64,000 bases of DNA from Conoideocrella luteorostrata (GCA_032433595.1 JASWJB010000014.1:215134-279133), one strand, 5' to 3'. Shown: positions 1 to 11,993, counted from the first letter of the stretch. The notes: generated by a model not told the origin, from the sequence alone. Numbers and translations are program-made.

Positions 1-1199
1 AAGTTGGTACGTTGTTGGGAGCATTCCCAATACAAAGCAGCGTGCTTCTTCCTTCTCAAGTAGGCGGAACTGGAACAGCCAGCTCCCGAAAACTAACAAC
101 CATGCCCAAAGGTCCTATATTCGACGCGTACAACGTCAAGATACTCATTATTCCAGGAAGCATCGGAATGGTCCTGACCTCCATGCTCCTCAGCGTCTGT
201 AAAGGTTCGCGCGCCTCCTTCTCTGCTCAACCCATACTCTGACCCGTTCGTCCTCTCGGCAACTACTTCCCCAAAGCTCACACTTGTCCAGAATTCTACC
301 AATTCTTCCTCACCTTTTCCATCCTAGGCGGGCTCTCCTCGTCCCTTCTCTTCAACCCCTGCATCGCCACCACCGGCCAATGGTTCTGCAAGCGCCGCGC
401 CCTCGCCACCGGCATCATCTGCACGGCCGGCGGTATCGGCGGCATCGTCTTCCCCCTCATTATTCTCTACGGCGAGCCTCGCATCGGCTTCGGATGGTCC
501 GTCCGCATCATCGGCCTCATATGCATGGCCTCGTCCGTAACGGCATGTCTCATCATGAAGAAGCGGCTGCCCCATAACAAGCAAGCAGGCGCGCAGATGG
601 ATTTCAAGGCTCTCCTGGAGTTGAAGTACGCTCTTACCACGCTGGCCATCTTTCTCGCCGAGTTCGCCGTGTTTATCCCCTACACGTACATATCGAGTTA
701 CGCACTGCATGTGGGGTTCGAAACAGAAATGGCCTTCCTGATGAACTCACTGCTGAATGTTGGTGCTATACCGGGCAGGGCGTTGCCTGGGTTCGTGGCG
801 GATCGGTTTGGGGCGTTCAACATCTTAGGGGCTACGACTTTTGTTTGCGCGACGCTTATATTTGCGTTGTGGTACACTGCCGAGAGCAGCCGGGCGGCGG
901 TTATATCGTTCACGGTGCTGTTTGGGTTTTGGTCCGGGGCTACGATCGCGCTGACGCCTGTTTGTGTCAGCCGCGTGTGCAAGATCCAGGATTACGGGAA
1001 GCGTAGCGGCACGACGTACTTGATCGCGAGTACCGGTGTCTTGATTGGCGCTCCGATTGCAGGGGCCATCATCAAGGCGAATGGTGGATCGTTTTGGGGC
1101 ATCATTATTTTCTCCGGGGCGTTGTATGCTGCCTGCACAATGACACTGTATCTTGCTCGCGGTGCTGCCGCTGGATGGGGAGTAAGGATCATCTTCTGA
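1..1199 (+). CDS. MFS transporter, monocarboxylate-porter homologue (5' partial)
   Basis: This is a major facilitator superfamily transporter of the fungal monocarboxylate-porter (MCH/MCT) type, in the plasma or an internal membrane; its substrate cannot be told. The 5' end lies outside the window. Visible are GPIFDAYN after an early helix, the loop TTGQWFCKRRALATGI that is typical of the family, and about ten hydrophobic helices. An intron at 205-291 (GT..CAG) joins SVCK to EFYQFFLTF in phase. A second intron is likely at about 7-111: it has a GTACGT donor, a CTAAC branch at 92-96 and an AAAG acceptor, and it would join a Val directly to GPIFD. Translation through it gives an unfamily-like stretch. 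The C-terminus GWGVRIIF with a TGA stop looks complete. The gene is convergent with the mitochondrial carrier next to it. Family is sure; the first 110 bases are tentative. Confidence 0.87.
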
Positions 1200-1582
1200 A
1201 GGTAGACAAATTTCCGCACAAATCCGGCGCAGCTGTTGCACACACAAAGAAAACGAGGGACACGTAAGTGCGACGAAGCGAGTCATCTATCATTTTCAAA
1301 ATAGTCAAGCCGAACCAGAACGCCAAAGATATGCTTCTACAGGGAGCCTTCCTTCTTCCCAGATATCTAATATTGTCCCCTGGTAGCCTTTGGTTTCCGG
1401 GGGTAGTGTACAAGAAATGCTAATGTTGATCTAAATATACACTTGCACATTATCCAAACATGCAAAGATCTTGGTTGGTGAACCACGGAATATGCGTCGA
1501 CAAGAGGTGAGATCGTGCCAGAACTGCCGGGTGGGGCTGCGCTCGAAATATTCTCAATATGATGGTCAAGATCATCAACCGA
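1200..1582. other. intergenic, between convergent 3' ends
   Basis: This stretch holds the 3' flanks of the MFS transporter and the mitochondrial carrier. I see no gene or repeat in it. Confidence 0.6.
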
Positions 1583-2918
1583 TTATGCTGGGGTGTTGAA
1601 TAGTCGAAGAATGCCTTCGTACATGCCAAACATGATGGCCGCACTAGGGACCGTCCTCATCAAGTGAGGTGTCAGGCCGCCATAAAGGCCAATGAAGCCT
1701 TCCTCTTTCCACACCAACTTGAAGCACTGAATGAGACCGGTATACTTGGGTTGAGCATTGTCCAACGGCGCCTGTCGAAGCCGCGTTCGGGCGACCTAGA
1801 AATCATGTGTCAGCATTTTGCCGCTGGCTACTTCGACTCATGGACCCTTCCATGAATCACCGGGGCAATATAATGGCCACTCACCTCATGAGGATAAGCC
1901 AGAATGGCAGCTATCAACTTGGCGCCACCAGCCGCTCCAGCCTTGCCAGTCCATTCTACCGTGTGATCCCACCACGTCTTCTCCCTGCCGCTGCGCTGAA
2001 TGCGATCCTCTCGCCGAGCTAGTGATACCTTCATCTGCTCGTACAGCATCCACTGTAGTGTCGACTCTGCCACGCCCAGATAACTCGCGCTCATTCCTTT
2101 ATAAAGGCCACGAATGCCCTCGTCGCGGAGGATCTGTCGCACGCAATCGTAGCTGTTGCGGTACTGCCGCTGCATGATACCGCCGCTGCGCTCTGATACG
2201 TTCTTGTCTAGTTGTAATCTTGTTTTTACCATCCAGATGGGGTTCGTTGCCGTCGACGTAGCCACACCTGCGGCTACTCCTGCAAGCAGATGCACCCAAG
2301 GCGCTTCCTGCCCACGATTCCAGTACTCGGAGATGACGCGCTTGCCGTTGCCGTAAACGAAGAAATTGATGCTTCGTGCGGGCACAATGCCGACCAAATT
2401 CGGGCCGAGGCCTTTGAACAAAGCTCTAGATCCCTCAGTGCGGTATACTGTTCCAAGGATCTCCAGAGTATCCGTCAAATGATATAGAGCCGCCCTTGCC
2501 GGGTTGAGGCCGGTCAGGGCTTGTCCTTTGGCCAGCCGCGCTGCCCGCAGCTGCGCCTGGTAAATATCCGATTGTAATCTCGTCTTGAGCACATCGAGCG
2601 GTGCCGTCATCGTCGCCGCCGTCATTCCGCCAACTCTATAGTCCAAGAACGGTTAGCAAATTGTTCCGCAGCACTCCTCTTTTTGCGGCATGTCGGAACC
2701 GTGAGAGGTAAATCTGCGCACCCGCCAGCCATCATGTGAACCCAGGACTTTGCGAAGGGTAGTGCCTTGACTTCGCCCTGTGGACTACAGTCCGGCAATA
2801 TATCTCCAGTCTCTCTTGACTGGACAAGCGCCGCACGCTCGGCGGGTTTCGGTGACTGCTGAAAAGGTTTTCGATCGTCATGGCCTGCCACGAAAGCGGC
2901 AGGCTGCGGTTGAGCCAT
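1583..2918 (-). CDS. RIM2: mitochondrial pyrimidine-nucleotide carrier, RIM2-type
   Basis: This is an inner-membrane carrier of the SLC25 family, most like yeast Rim2 and human SLC25A33/36, which exchange pyrimidine nucleotides for mitochondrial nucleic acid synthesis. Three carrier repeats carry the signatures PLDVLKTRLQ, NPIWMVKTRLQ and YPHEVARTRLRQ; the Trp in the second is typical of the Rim2/folate-carrier branch. Exons are 2918-2722, 2635-1885 and 1795-1583. Introns 2636-2721 (phase 2) and 1796-1884 (phase 0, GTGAGT donor) restore MAGGVGGMTA and HEVARTRLR. The product is 386 aa, close to yeast Rim2 (377 aa, from memory). The start is the first ATG upstream of the conserved part, followed by a 60-residue polar leader. 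Neighbours do not suggest a special role. Alternative: another nucleotide or cofactor SLC25 carrier. Confidence 0.9.
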
Positions 2919-3912
2919 CGTACGCTGTGTCGGGCAGAGGAGTACTTGTTTCACTTGTGGTGCTGTGTGTGCTGTTACAGGGTTCCTTTTCGATCGGATT
3001 GACCGGCTATGTTTCTTGAGCAGGTCTGGTGGACGAGGAGAACAGGAATAATAATCTGTCGCTAGGAGCAGGAGGCGCAGAATGAGGCTCCAACTTTTTT
3101 TTCTTCCCTGGAGCTGCGCCTATGCTCCAGGGTGTTGCCGCCTAATTATAGCGGCGCCGTAACTACGGGGCATCTTAGCTAAAGTCGGCGCCGATGCGCC
3201 AGTGGGTCCTGAGGTACGTCCAGTCAAGCGGGGGGGACAGTTTAACTGAGCCATCGAGGTGGCAATAACTCCGCAAGAGATAATGTCTCAGCGACTAAAA
3301 ACACGATAAAAAAAAACATAACTATTATATAGCTTAGTTAGCTATTTAGGTAATAGATTTTATTAGTAATAAGTTTTAATTGCATCTGTGGTGGGCGTTC
3401 GAATTGAAAGGGTCAATTGGACGAAATGGCTCAGTTAAACTGTCCCCCGCATGTCAGCGGGTGAATCGGCGGTCTCCACATCGTGAGTATCTTCATGCAG
3501 CTACGGATTATCACGGCGGAGTATGTTAAAACGCGAAACTGAGGCTTCGTCAGTTCATGGCACATGATTCATTGTTTTGCAGGCTGATAAACACGTCTGT
3601 GTCGGCATCGATGTCACATATCTAGATACATATCTAGATGCCCCGGACGTATCTGGCATCATTCTTGAGGCGCCTTCAGTCATTGCCTTCTTGCGTCATT
3701 CTCTATTTCTACAATAGTCATTGTGTTCGTGAATCTTTACAACCACCTATCCTTGTTGCCCTACATAGCTCGCTTGCCCAAAGTCCCATCACAACACCTA
3801 CGATAACGCAATTATAAACCGATTAGCATGATAAGGGCAACTCCAATGACTGAAATGTGCAGCAGACATCGTTCATATCGTTTCGTACAGGAGCTGGCTT
3901 TCTTTTGGAAGT
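2919..3912. other. intergenic with a MITE-like element
   Basis: This is the carrier promoter side (minus strand) plus the 3' flank of the Zn2Cys6 gene. It contains the inverted-repeat element at 3228-3450 and a pair of ATCTAGAT palindromes at 3620-3627 and 3632-3639. No coding signal is seen. Confidence 0.6.
3228..3450. mobile_element. MITE-like element with terminal inverted repeats
   Basis: Near-identical inverted ends lie at 3228-3254 and 3426-3450, containing GACAGTTTAACTGAGCCAT and its complement; the left arm has two extra G in a poly-G run. The 170 bp between them is AT-rich and non-coding. The ends may extend imperfectly to about 3221 (CAGTCAAGC) and 3457. Size, ends and lack of coding capacity fit a non-autonomous DNA transposon. 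No clear target-site duplication is seen, so the superfamily is unassigned. Confidence 0.65.
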
Positions 3913-5579
3913 CTACTCATGCATTATGGAAATTCCCCCGACCCCTGTTGGCAAACCGAAATATCGTCGAGGGCTTCGGGACGGTAACTCGTGTCTCAAA
4001 GGTACAAGCGGTTCGGGGCTCTGGACGATCGGAATGCTCATGTCTGCCGTAGCCCGACTTGCAGGTCTGGATGTGTTCTCGGAGCTTAGTAGACTAGCCC
4101 TGGATTCCAAAGTCAGTCGAGAATCTCGGTTGTCTTGAGATGTTTGAATGTCGACTTCGCGGTCAGGAAATGCTTCTGCTTCTATTCTTTCCTTCTCCTG
4201 ATTTGTAACCGTATTCCAGCTACATTTAGAGTGCCTCTTGGTGCACCCTTGGCAAGCTGATAAATGTTTGATACACGATATCCGTAAACGACGGCATCGA
4301 TCGCAGGGCGGCGCGATGAATCCCCCCTTGGGCAATCTATCGACATTGAATCTGATGAGAGATCGAACCATTTCCGCACGGCCATCCGAGAAATTCGCTG
4401 CTAGCGAATCCTGAGACGTTCCTTCTAGTGAGCGGGCAGAGTGGGTTGAGACGCGGTTATAATGATGGTGATAAGGCGAATTTAAAGAAGGTGACAGTGG
4501 GCCAAGACTAGTAGCAGACAGGCCGGCACCAGATGTAGATCTCGCGGCGTTAGGTGGTGAAGGTGCCCTCAAGAACTGTTGAAGCAGGTCTTCGTGTAAG
4601 TCGTATGACGAACTGGCTGAAGGATATCCGGAGGGGACTGTCTGTTGAAGTCCTGAGCTTCCGCTGTCGTGGTTTCGTCTCCAAGACACGTCATTTCTCC
4701 GCTGCGCGATACGATGATGAAGAGTACGAGCGCGTGATGCCACTTCATCTGCTTTCTTGCAGAGAGTAGATGCACGTTTTTCCAAAATTTCTAGCGTGGC
4801 CATTTCAGCAACTTCGTCTTCGTCAAACACGTGTTCCAGAGGGAGTCGATTGAGTGCTCCTGAGGATATAAGTCGCCAGTCATCCTCAGAAATTTCGACG
4901 TGAACACCTTTACAGGTGAATCGGCAACATCGACCGCCACCAGGCATATAGGTGAGGGAAAATTCCCTGGGATTGTGTTTGGCAAACGAAAGAACATCTA
5001 GCCAACTTATTGGAGCTGCAGAAGGCTGTGGCGAATTCTGTTTAATTGGGTTCACAAAGATATTTTCAAAGCCCTTTAGAATACGGTGGCCTGAAAGCTT
5101 GGCCCCAAGGCTCGTCGCCAAGCTCTCGTGCCGATCCAAGGCGCCTATAAGCAGGTATTAGAGGGTATTCCGTCAATTTGTTAGTACATTGTAGCATACC
5201 CTCGTATTCGCCAATCAAGCCAAGAACATCGTTAAACGTTTCCGCATCTCCTTGTATGAGTCTAAGACGTTCCCCATTTAGCCGTGGCACATAACTAAGC
5301 AATGGAGGTCCTATAGATCAGAAGATGATTAGTTCAGAAATCAGTTGGCATATGTATTGCCATTCAGGTCTCCATTCGCTATCAACCGCCAAGCTAACTA
5401 ATGGGCCCCTAGTTGGTAACAAGAGAAAGTCATGAAGAGCTCAGAAGGTAAAGTCACAGGCAAGCCGTACCTTGTTGGCCGTTCTGAAAGTTGGCGATTT
5501 GGAATTGTGCATACTGACCGGCGCCTTCCTCCGAATACCGACGTCGCCTTTGATTAACTTGATGTAGGGCATTGTCCAT
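3913..5579 (-). CDS. Zn2Cys6 protein with C-terminal cluster
   Basis: This is a fungal zinc-cluster protein, probably a transcription factor. Exons are 5579-5471, 5310-5200 and 5144-3913, giving 483 aa. Introns 5311-5470 and 5145-5199 (GTATGC donor, TACTAACA branch) keep phase, so the protein starts MDNALHQVNQRRRR within a CGCCATGG context. The binuclear cluster CX2CX6CX6CX2CX6C (Cys 354, 357, 364, 371, 374, 381) lies near the C-terminus, not at the usual N-terminus. The middle holds a conserved-looking segment with FTCKGVHVEISEDDW, a probable helix or coiled coil (about residues 185-220) and a Ser-rich linker. No fungal regulatory domain is seen after the cluster. Targets are unknown. It is divergently arranged with LSM7, 1.4 kb away. 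Confidence 0.85.
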
Positions 5580-6976
5580 GGCGAACAAAACGCTCGACTT
5601 CGCCGCCTGGTTTTGTGACCGAAATTAAGACAATGGGTATGACACGGCGTTCGGGCCGAAGCGCAGTTATCGAGACTGCTGAGGGCGCCTCGTAGCTGAG
5701 AGGTCATGGAGGAACCAATGCCAAAGTCTCGTAGCTCCCTGGTTTGCTGGATTTCTGTGGAGATCAATAACGCATGTATCGCTTCCACGCAAGAGTATTA
5801 TCCTCTAGCAATACAGCCGATCCGTATGTCACTTCTTGCAATGTCGCGGACAGGTCGCTGGTGAATTTCGCCTAGCATAGCACAGCATTGCGGGCGCCGG
5901 ATACTGCGATTACCGAGTAGATTATGCAGGAACGACTTCTAGTTCGGTGGAGGTGTTGATAAGCGAGGTCTGTAATTTGCTTATAGAATTATAGAGCGCT
6001 CAATCGATGCAAGAGGGAGATTTACCGGTGTGGAGCACGTCAGTGTGAGGTGTGTACATGAAGGTGAGCAGTGTGTACGAAGTATGTATGTACAAGTGGT
6101 CGCGGCGGTTGGCGGGCGAGCTGGCAGAAGAGTATGAAGGAGAGTCTGGATTTATATAGACGCAGATTGTTAGAAGGCTCGTTACGAAGTACGGAGTAGA
6201 AGCAGCCAATTTGAGACTGTCAAGGCTCCTGGTTCCTTTTCCAAAGGAGGTCCAAAGATTGGGTATTCAAAAACAGGTTGCCCTCGAGTATGTACTCCAA
6301 GAACCCACGATGTCAGTCCTGTAGCTCCTCTCTTGTGGCAAGCAATGCAAGGAATTGAGGGGATGGTGGTATAACATGCGGGCACCCTCAGATCCGGGGT
6401 GCGAAGGGAAATGATGGATGAAGTACACGTTTACGTCCAAAGAGGAGACAGACACTCCAGCACAAGGCACTGGCATTTGAGGCGATCTCCTCCTCCTCTC
6501 TCTCTGTTGTGCTTTCTACTCTACCCCACCCCACTACGGTCAACTGCCTCGACAGCCTCGTTTGCGTCGGCGGATCCTGCGAAAACGACCACAATGCCAG
6601 CACTTTGGCGTAGTCCATTATTTATTGCGACGCCTCTTGCGTAACGTGAAAAGGCCAAAGAAGCCGGCAGCCACCTGAGTACTCCGTGGGCTTTTCCCAA
6701 CGCACTCCACAGCACCCAAGCTCCCAAGTTCCCACCACAGCAGCACAGCAGGTATCAGAGTACCACGACCGCACGAGTTGTTCTGGCTACCTAAGAACAC
6801 GCTAATCCAGAATAGGAAATCACCCCTCCACCGCCCGTCATCCTAACCCCGCCAAATCGCATTCTCTTCCGCAATCCATTGTCGGAAATCAGTTGTTGAT
6901 TTTTTTTAGTTCGTGTGCCAATAACTCGTCAAAAAACAAGGAAACGGCCAATCCAGCACAAATTCACGCATGCGAC
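5580..6976. promoter_or_regulatory. divergent promoter region, Zn2Cys6 gene / LSM7
   Basis: This is 1.4 kb between two divergent starts. It has pyrimidine-rich tracts at about 6490-6540 and a TTTTTTTT run just before LSM7. One TACGGAGTA motif lies at 6190-6198 and a near copy at 6680. No gene is supported; ORFs here have no family resemblance. Confidence 0.5.
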
Positions 6977-7445
6977 ATGTCTGATAGACCCACGCACCGA
7001 GGCGGAAGAGGAGGAGGCGGTCCCCGCGGTGGTCGTGGTGGCGGACGAGGCGGCCGAGATGGCGGGGAGAAGGGAGAGAAGCCCAAGAAGGAGAACATCC
7101 TGGATTTGGCCAAGTACATGGACAAAGAAATCACCGTCAAGTTTAATGGTGGGAGAGAGGTTACTGGTACGCTGAAGGGGTATGACGCGCTGATGAATTT
7201 GGTGTTGGATGAGGTTAAGGAAACAGTTCGAGGTCGGTAATTTTCATTCTTCACCGGAACGAGACACGGTATCTGAAAACGGCAAATGGGATAATGAATC
7301 TGACATGAGATGCACAGATGAGGAAGGAAACGAATCGACTCGCCCGTTGGGACTAGTGGTAGCTCGTGGAACACTTCTCGTCGTTATTACACCCGTCGAT
7401 GGCAGCGAGGAAATCGCCAATCCGTTTGCTGCGCCAGAAGAGTAA
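6977..7445 (+). CDS. LSM7: U6 snRNA-associated Sm-like protein LSm7
   Basis: This is a subunit of the LSm1-7 (cytoplasmic decapping) and LSm2-8 (nuclear U6 snRNP) rings. Exons are 6977-7232 and 7318-7445, and the intron 7233-7317 (phase 1) joins ETVR to DEEGN. The product is 127 aa. The Sm1 part is ITVKFNGGREVTGTLKGYD followed by LMNLVLDE; the Sm2 part is LGLVVARGTLLVVITP. It differs from a minimal LSm7 in its first 40 residues, which carry an RGG-rich stretch (GGPRGGRGGGRGGRDGG) that may bind RNA or be arginine-methylated (inference). The start is the ATG before SDRPTHRGG; the frame further upstream has no ATG. Convergent with PAN3, another mRNA-decay gene. Confidence 0.93.
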
Positions 7446-8168
7446 GCCGGTATGATATATGGCCCGTGACAAACCCAAAAAGTCTTCCCTCGAAACAGCC
7501 GATCAAAGGAAACAAGAAGGAGTAAACCGGCAAACAGTGGCTTAGAGGTCATGCACAGCCAGCCTTGAAACAGCAAAAGGCGAAAGCAGGTTAGAACCCT
7601 TCAGACAAGATTTGTCAGCCATCCAGAAAGCCAATGTTTGACTTGGAGGCTCTATGGCATGAATCGGGAGAGAGGGAGCCGGTACGGTATATCTACGCCG
7701 TTGGTATCCGGCAGTGAGGTCAAGGAAACGGGTTCACAATGCAGAAGACAGTGATGGACTGCCGTAATACGCCTAGGTTTCACTGTAGGGCTACTTTATG
7801 AATGAATAGAGATATGATAATTTTAATATTTTTACATTCGACTTGTTTCTATCTCTCTTGCGCATTAGCGGAAAATATCATCCGCTGGTTTCAAACAACG
7901 TCCGCCGCGGCTAAATAAGTCCTCCACATCATTATCGTTCTAGAAACTCTAGCAGTAGCCCTGTTGTCCCTCGTCCATGCATACAAGCTTGCACCAATAA
8001 CCTTCATGTGTAGCCAAACGGTCCCAAACTTCCGTCACCGAAAACTTGGGGGTAGAGGGTGTTCCAAAATACCACTGATGACCTTCTATCGCAGTCACTC
8101 CACCCAAGGCTCTCATACTACATGTGAGAACTCTTTGACCGGCGCGGTGGCGTCGAGCTCACGTTCCA
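7446..8168. other. intergenic between LSM7 and PAN3 3' ends
   Basis: These are the 3' flanks of two convergent genes. An AT-rich patch at 7795-7840 may hold polyadenylation signals. Nothing else is recognised. Confidence 0.5.
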
Positions 8169-10443
8169 CTAAATCGCTCTGCCCGACTTACTGCTCTTTT
8201 GGAGCTCACCAAACGCATTCCCCAACTGCTTCTTCAATTCTTTGTAGCTGACCACAAAGCTAGTCTGGTCATCCCGACTGGTAAGACAAATTCTCTCATC
8301 CGTCCCGACATCCAGTCGATTTAGACAGCGTAGCATGTGACCCATGTCAAGGACGGGATTGCCATTACTATCTACCTGGTGGAAGACATAGTCCCGGAAT
8401 AATTTGAGCATGTAGCGCTCACCGTTTTCGGACCACGCTCTGTCTCCATCGAATTCGGGCCGTTCGTTGATTGTACCGAGTTTTAGGAGAAGGCGCGCAA
8501 TGCGACCGTTTTCTAGCTCGCGATAGAGTTCTGAGTTGAGTCCGTCAGCTTGGTGTTGGCTCTGGTCGAGTGTGGTCACGATGTGGCCTGCAATGCCGCG
8601 GATGAATTCTTCGATCCCCTTTTGGGCTGGAGGTAGGGCTGGTGTTAGAAGCCAGATGATGGTGTCCCGAAGTTCAACAGAATATGAGCGGCTCATTTGT
8701 TCGATGGCTGCTTTCAAATTTGTTAGTTGGGTGGGGGGGGAATTAGTTGCCAAACAAAGAATGGTGCGGCCGAATTGCACGAAATCGTCTTGCTGAAGTT
8801 CCTGGATGGGCCGTCTCGTGTCGTAGTGGACAACGTCTAGTATAGAGCATGCATTGAGTCTAATCCGATTCTTGTCCGTCAGGATTATTTTGGTAACGTC
8901 AATGCACCTGGCTGCCAGGTTGACAGAGTGTATGGACTTTAATGCATTTGCAATTTGCGAAATATACCCCCATAGGGCTGCTTCGGAGATCGCCGACTTC
9001 GCTTGGAAGCGGTTCCCTGGGCCAGTCGTCGTGTGAGTAAAGTGGATTTCAGCCAAGGTTTTCGACAATGGGTGATAGTCCTGTACAAACATAAGTGAGC
9101 TGTCGCCGAAAGCTCGAGCGGTGAAGGCGTCGTGTATCGTCACCACATTAGCATTGTCGATCTTTCGCCACTCCTTCACGGACCTAATCGCTTGTTCGTT
9201 GGTAAGCCGGAAGCCCTCCAATCTGCGCAGACAGTAAAGGCCACCTGTCTTAGACGACACCGCCTTATAAGCCCAACTCGGATAACCAAATATGTTTGCA
9301 TTCTTTCTGTGGGTTGTGTCCAAGGGTACGAGAGAATGATAGTTCTCCATCTGCGGTAGTTGCGAGTTCGGCATGATCTGCAACGCAGCCTCGGATTTCT
9401 TCTGCAGATCTTCTCTCAGCTTGTCCGGCAGAAAAAATTCACGGGCCAATCTATGGTACGGCATGAGATCCTCTCTATGAGGCCCAACGGGGGCATATAA
9501 ATGATGTTGGAGGGGCTGGAGGGGGGCAGCGAAAGCGCCAGCACCAGGATAAAAACCTGAGCCTGCACCAGCCATAGCATGTTCATCCGCATATGGGTTA
9601 TAAGGTGCGCCAGGGAGGTTCTGACCAACTGCAGCCAATGAAAAAGGATCATAGTTAACAGAGCCATCCTGGCCAGAGCCATTCGATGTAGCCTGCTTGG
9701 ATTGTCAGTCTTCAAAACCACTAGGCGACTTGATCATTCACCAAATACATACTTGTGAGTTCAACTCAAAGCCAGGAGTAAATTCGCGTATGACGGCGGG
9801 GTTGAAGATGGCGGCTTCTGGGTCTGCAGGAATAGCTGGTGATGCTACTCAACCAATATTATGTCAGTATATACTTCAAGTGGATAGCTGCAGCAGCGAA
9901 CCGTACCTGCTAAGCCCCTGGGTGTGAATGTCGGCGCATTAGCAGCTTGTGTAGAAAAAGTAGCTTTTTTGGCAGTGGTCTGCAAATTTGCAGGAGTGAA
10001 TGATGGAGACTCGACATTGAGAGCCCTTCGAGACCTGGTGTGCTTCCATGTCAGCTCGCATTTGAGACTTCGATCCGACAACAAACAAAATGCGGCAGCA
10101 TTCCTGAATATATTCGTCCATTTAAGGGTCGGTATAGCACGTTTGCGGGCGTAAGTGCGCAGCTTACATATCTGATTGATTTGCGTTATTCTTATTCTGG
10201 TCGTGGGAGAATGTACAGCCCTGGTCTTCGTATCGACAATTACCGTAGATGAGGACGTTTCGACAAAGAGTATCCCTATTCTCCGCTACATGGTAAGTGT
10301 GAGTTGTTGAGCACGCAACAATTCGCGAAACAGGAACCGCGAGATGTCAAACAGGGTGGACTTGGCGTACCGCGGCCCTTTGGCTTCGGCGATGAACCGG
10401 CGGTTCGCCTGAGATCTGACGATGCGAACCGCGACGCCGCCAT
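8169..10443 (-). CDS. PAN3: PAN2-PAN3 deadenylase regulatory subunit PAN3
   Basis: PAN3 recruits the PAN2 exonuclease to poly(A)-binding protein for poly(A) trimming. Exons are 10443-10371, 10285-10168, 10034-9907, 9844-9753 and 9692-8169, giving 644 aa, the usual size. Visible in order are an N-terminal CCCH finger (C32, C41, C48, H52), a PAM2-like motif NVESPSFTPANL at 70-81 for PAB binding, further FTP motifs, the pseudokinase domain (from about FGYPSWAYKAV) with VHYDTRRPIQELQQDD, and the C-terminal helical knob (MLKLFRDYVFHQ). The four introns keep phase. The acceptor of exon 4 could instead be three bases earlier (GAG), adding one Val. Two short upstream ORFs precede the start. Divergent from the UBX gene. 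Confidence 0.95.
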
Positions 10444-11993
10444 GGTCAATTTAGGTGACAAAGAGGATATTCCGGCTCCCGTGGTCGGTTTTACGACGTC
10501 TAGTTGTCATCAGTGAATGCTTGCGACGACAAAAGGAGCCCATCCGGGAAGGGCAAGCAAAGTGGTAGTTCGGGCAGTCATTCCGAGGCGGCGGGGGTCG
10601 AGACTGTGAGGAGGTGAAGGTGAGAGAGGGCCGGGGGGCAAGCGCGTTCGGCGTACCTTGGTGAAGCAATCACCTGCCATGGCTCAATTGGTCGCGGAGG
10701 CCTTGCGCCCATTTACAAGGAATTGGTGTCGATGGCGCACTCGGCGTCCTCCAGTCTGGAATCGTTATGGTGTGAGATGAGAGCGACGAGGCGACTATCG
10801 TGATGGGGGGAAAGGGGATTGGAGTTGGTAGATGGCATTGTAGCAGGTCAATGGTGGGGAGGCACAGCCGGGAGCGGGAGCATCAACTGGCGGAGAGTCA
10901 GTCAACTAGCAGCCAGTCGCTCGGCGGTATGCCTAGGTAGTTTCCTCACGGACGCAGGAGTGGTTGCGGCGGCAGCGCTGCAAGGCTGAGCTGGATATCC
11001 AACGCACGGAGTAACTGCGGAGCACAGAGTAGGAAAATAGCGTCTCCGTGGCTAAGGGCTCATCCATTTACACCGCCAACATGAATTGTACTATATCGTA
11101 AATTCCATAGCACAACTTGTCAAAAATTGATAGGCCGAGCAATCGCCTCGAAATAAGTACAGCTATAGTTTATCAAAGGAAAGCACATTTTAAACAGTAT
11201 CTAAATACTTCGTAAATACCTAGGGAGATGATGAGGGTTAACCATGTCGACTACCACTCGTCAGGAGCTACCACCCAAATCTGGCGAAAACCAATATTTA
11301 TCCATTTCAGCGACAAGATAGCGGATTGACCTGAAATATAGCACGAACTATTCAAAAGTTGGGCAAGTCCGCTGGAACCCCAAGGTTCCAAACCTGTAGA
11401 AATTCATGCCACTATTGCACACTACCCTCTGTAAAACACTTTCGCACGCTTCTCCTTCAGGTCCGGCGTCCAGGATACCGCGCTTCCAAGAAATAGCTGC
11501 TCAAAGGTTACACATTGCATACCAGTTGATAAGTAGCATTAGGGAAACCCGCAGCGCTCTACAATGAGAAGTATGCAAGGCAGGGCTGTCACTGCCCATG
11601 ACCGTCATGACTCCCGACACGGCGCAATTCACACAACCGAAAATCTGTCATCATGAAACCCAACACTCTTCTTCGTAACCATGCGACTCCATCAAGACAA
11701 GAGCCCCACTAGAGCTGGCCAGTGGACTCGGCGTGTTCAGGTGGGTATGCCTGTCGTCCCAGTTGTCAATTGGCGTTGGCTGGACCCCGGCTTCGCAGCC
11801 TCACGTCGTTGCACGCTGCCTGCTGTGATGTATCTTGCACCACTCACCATTCGAGCTCCTTACTTAAGCTTTGATGATGCTAGATAAACCTTAAGTTTCT
11901 TGCATTCCCTCGTCTCACATCCGCCAGATGATCACACTCTACACCTTTCACATCTCTCTTTAATACTGGTGCACCGCGGCCCCGGTCCCGACG
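10444..11993. promoter_or_regulatory. divergent promoter region, PAN3 / UBX gene
   Basis: This is 1.55 kb between divergent starts. On the PAN3 strand, two overlapping short ORFs lie just upstream: 10581-10510 (23 aa) and 10543-10451 (30 aa, stop 7 nt before the PAN3 ATG). Whether they are in the mRNA is unknown. The remainder shows no gene. Confidence 0.5.
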
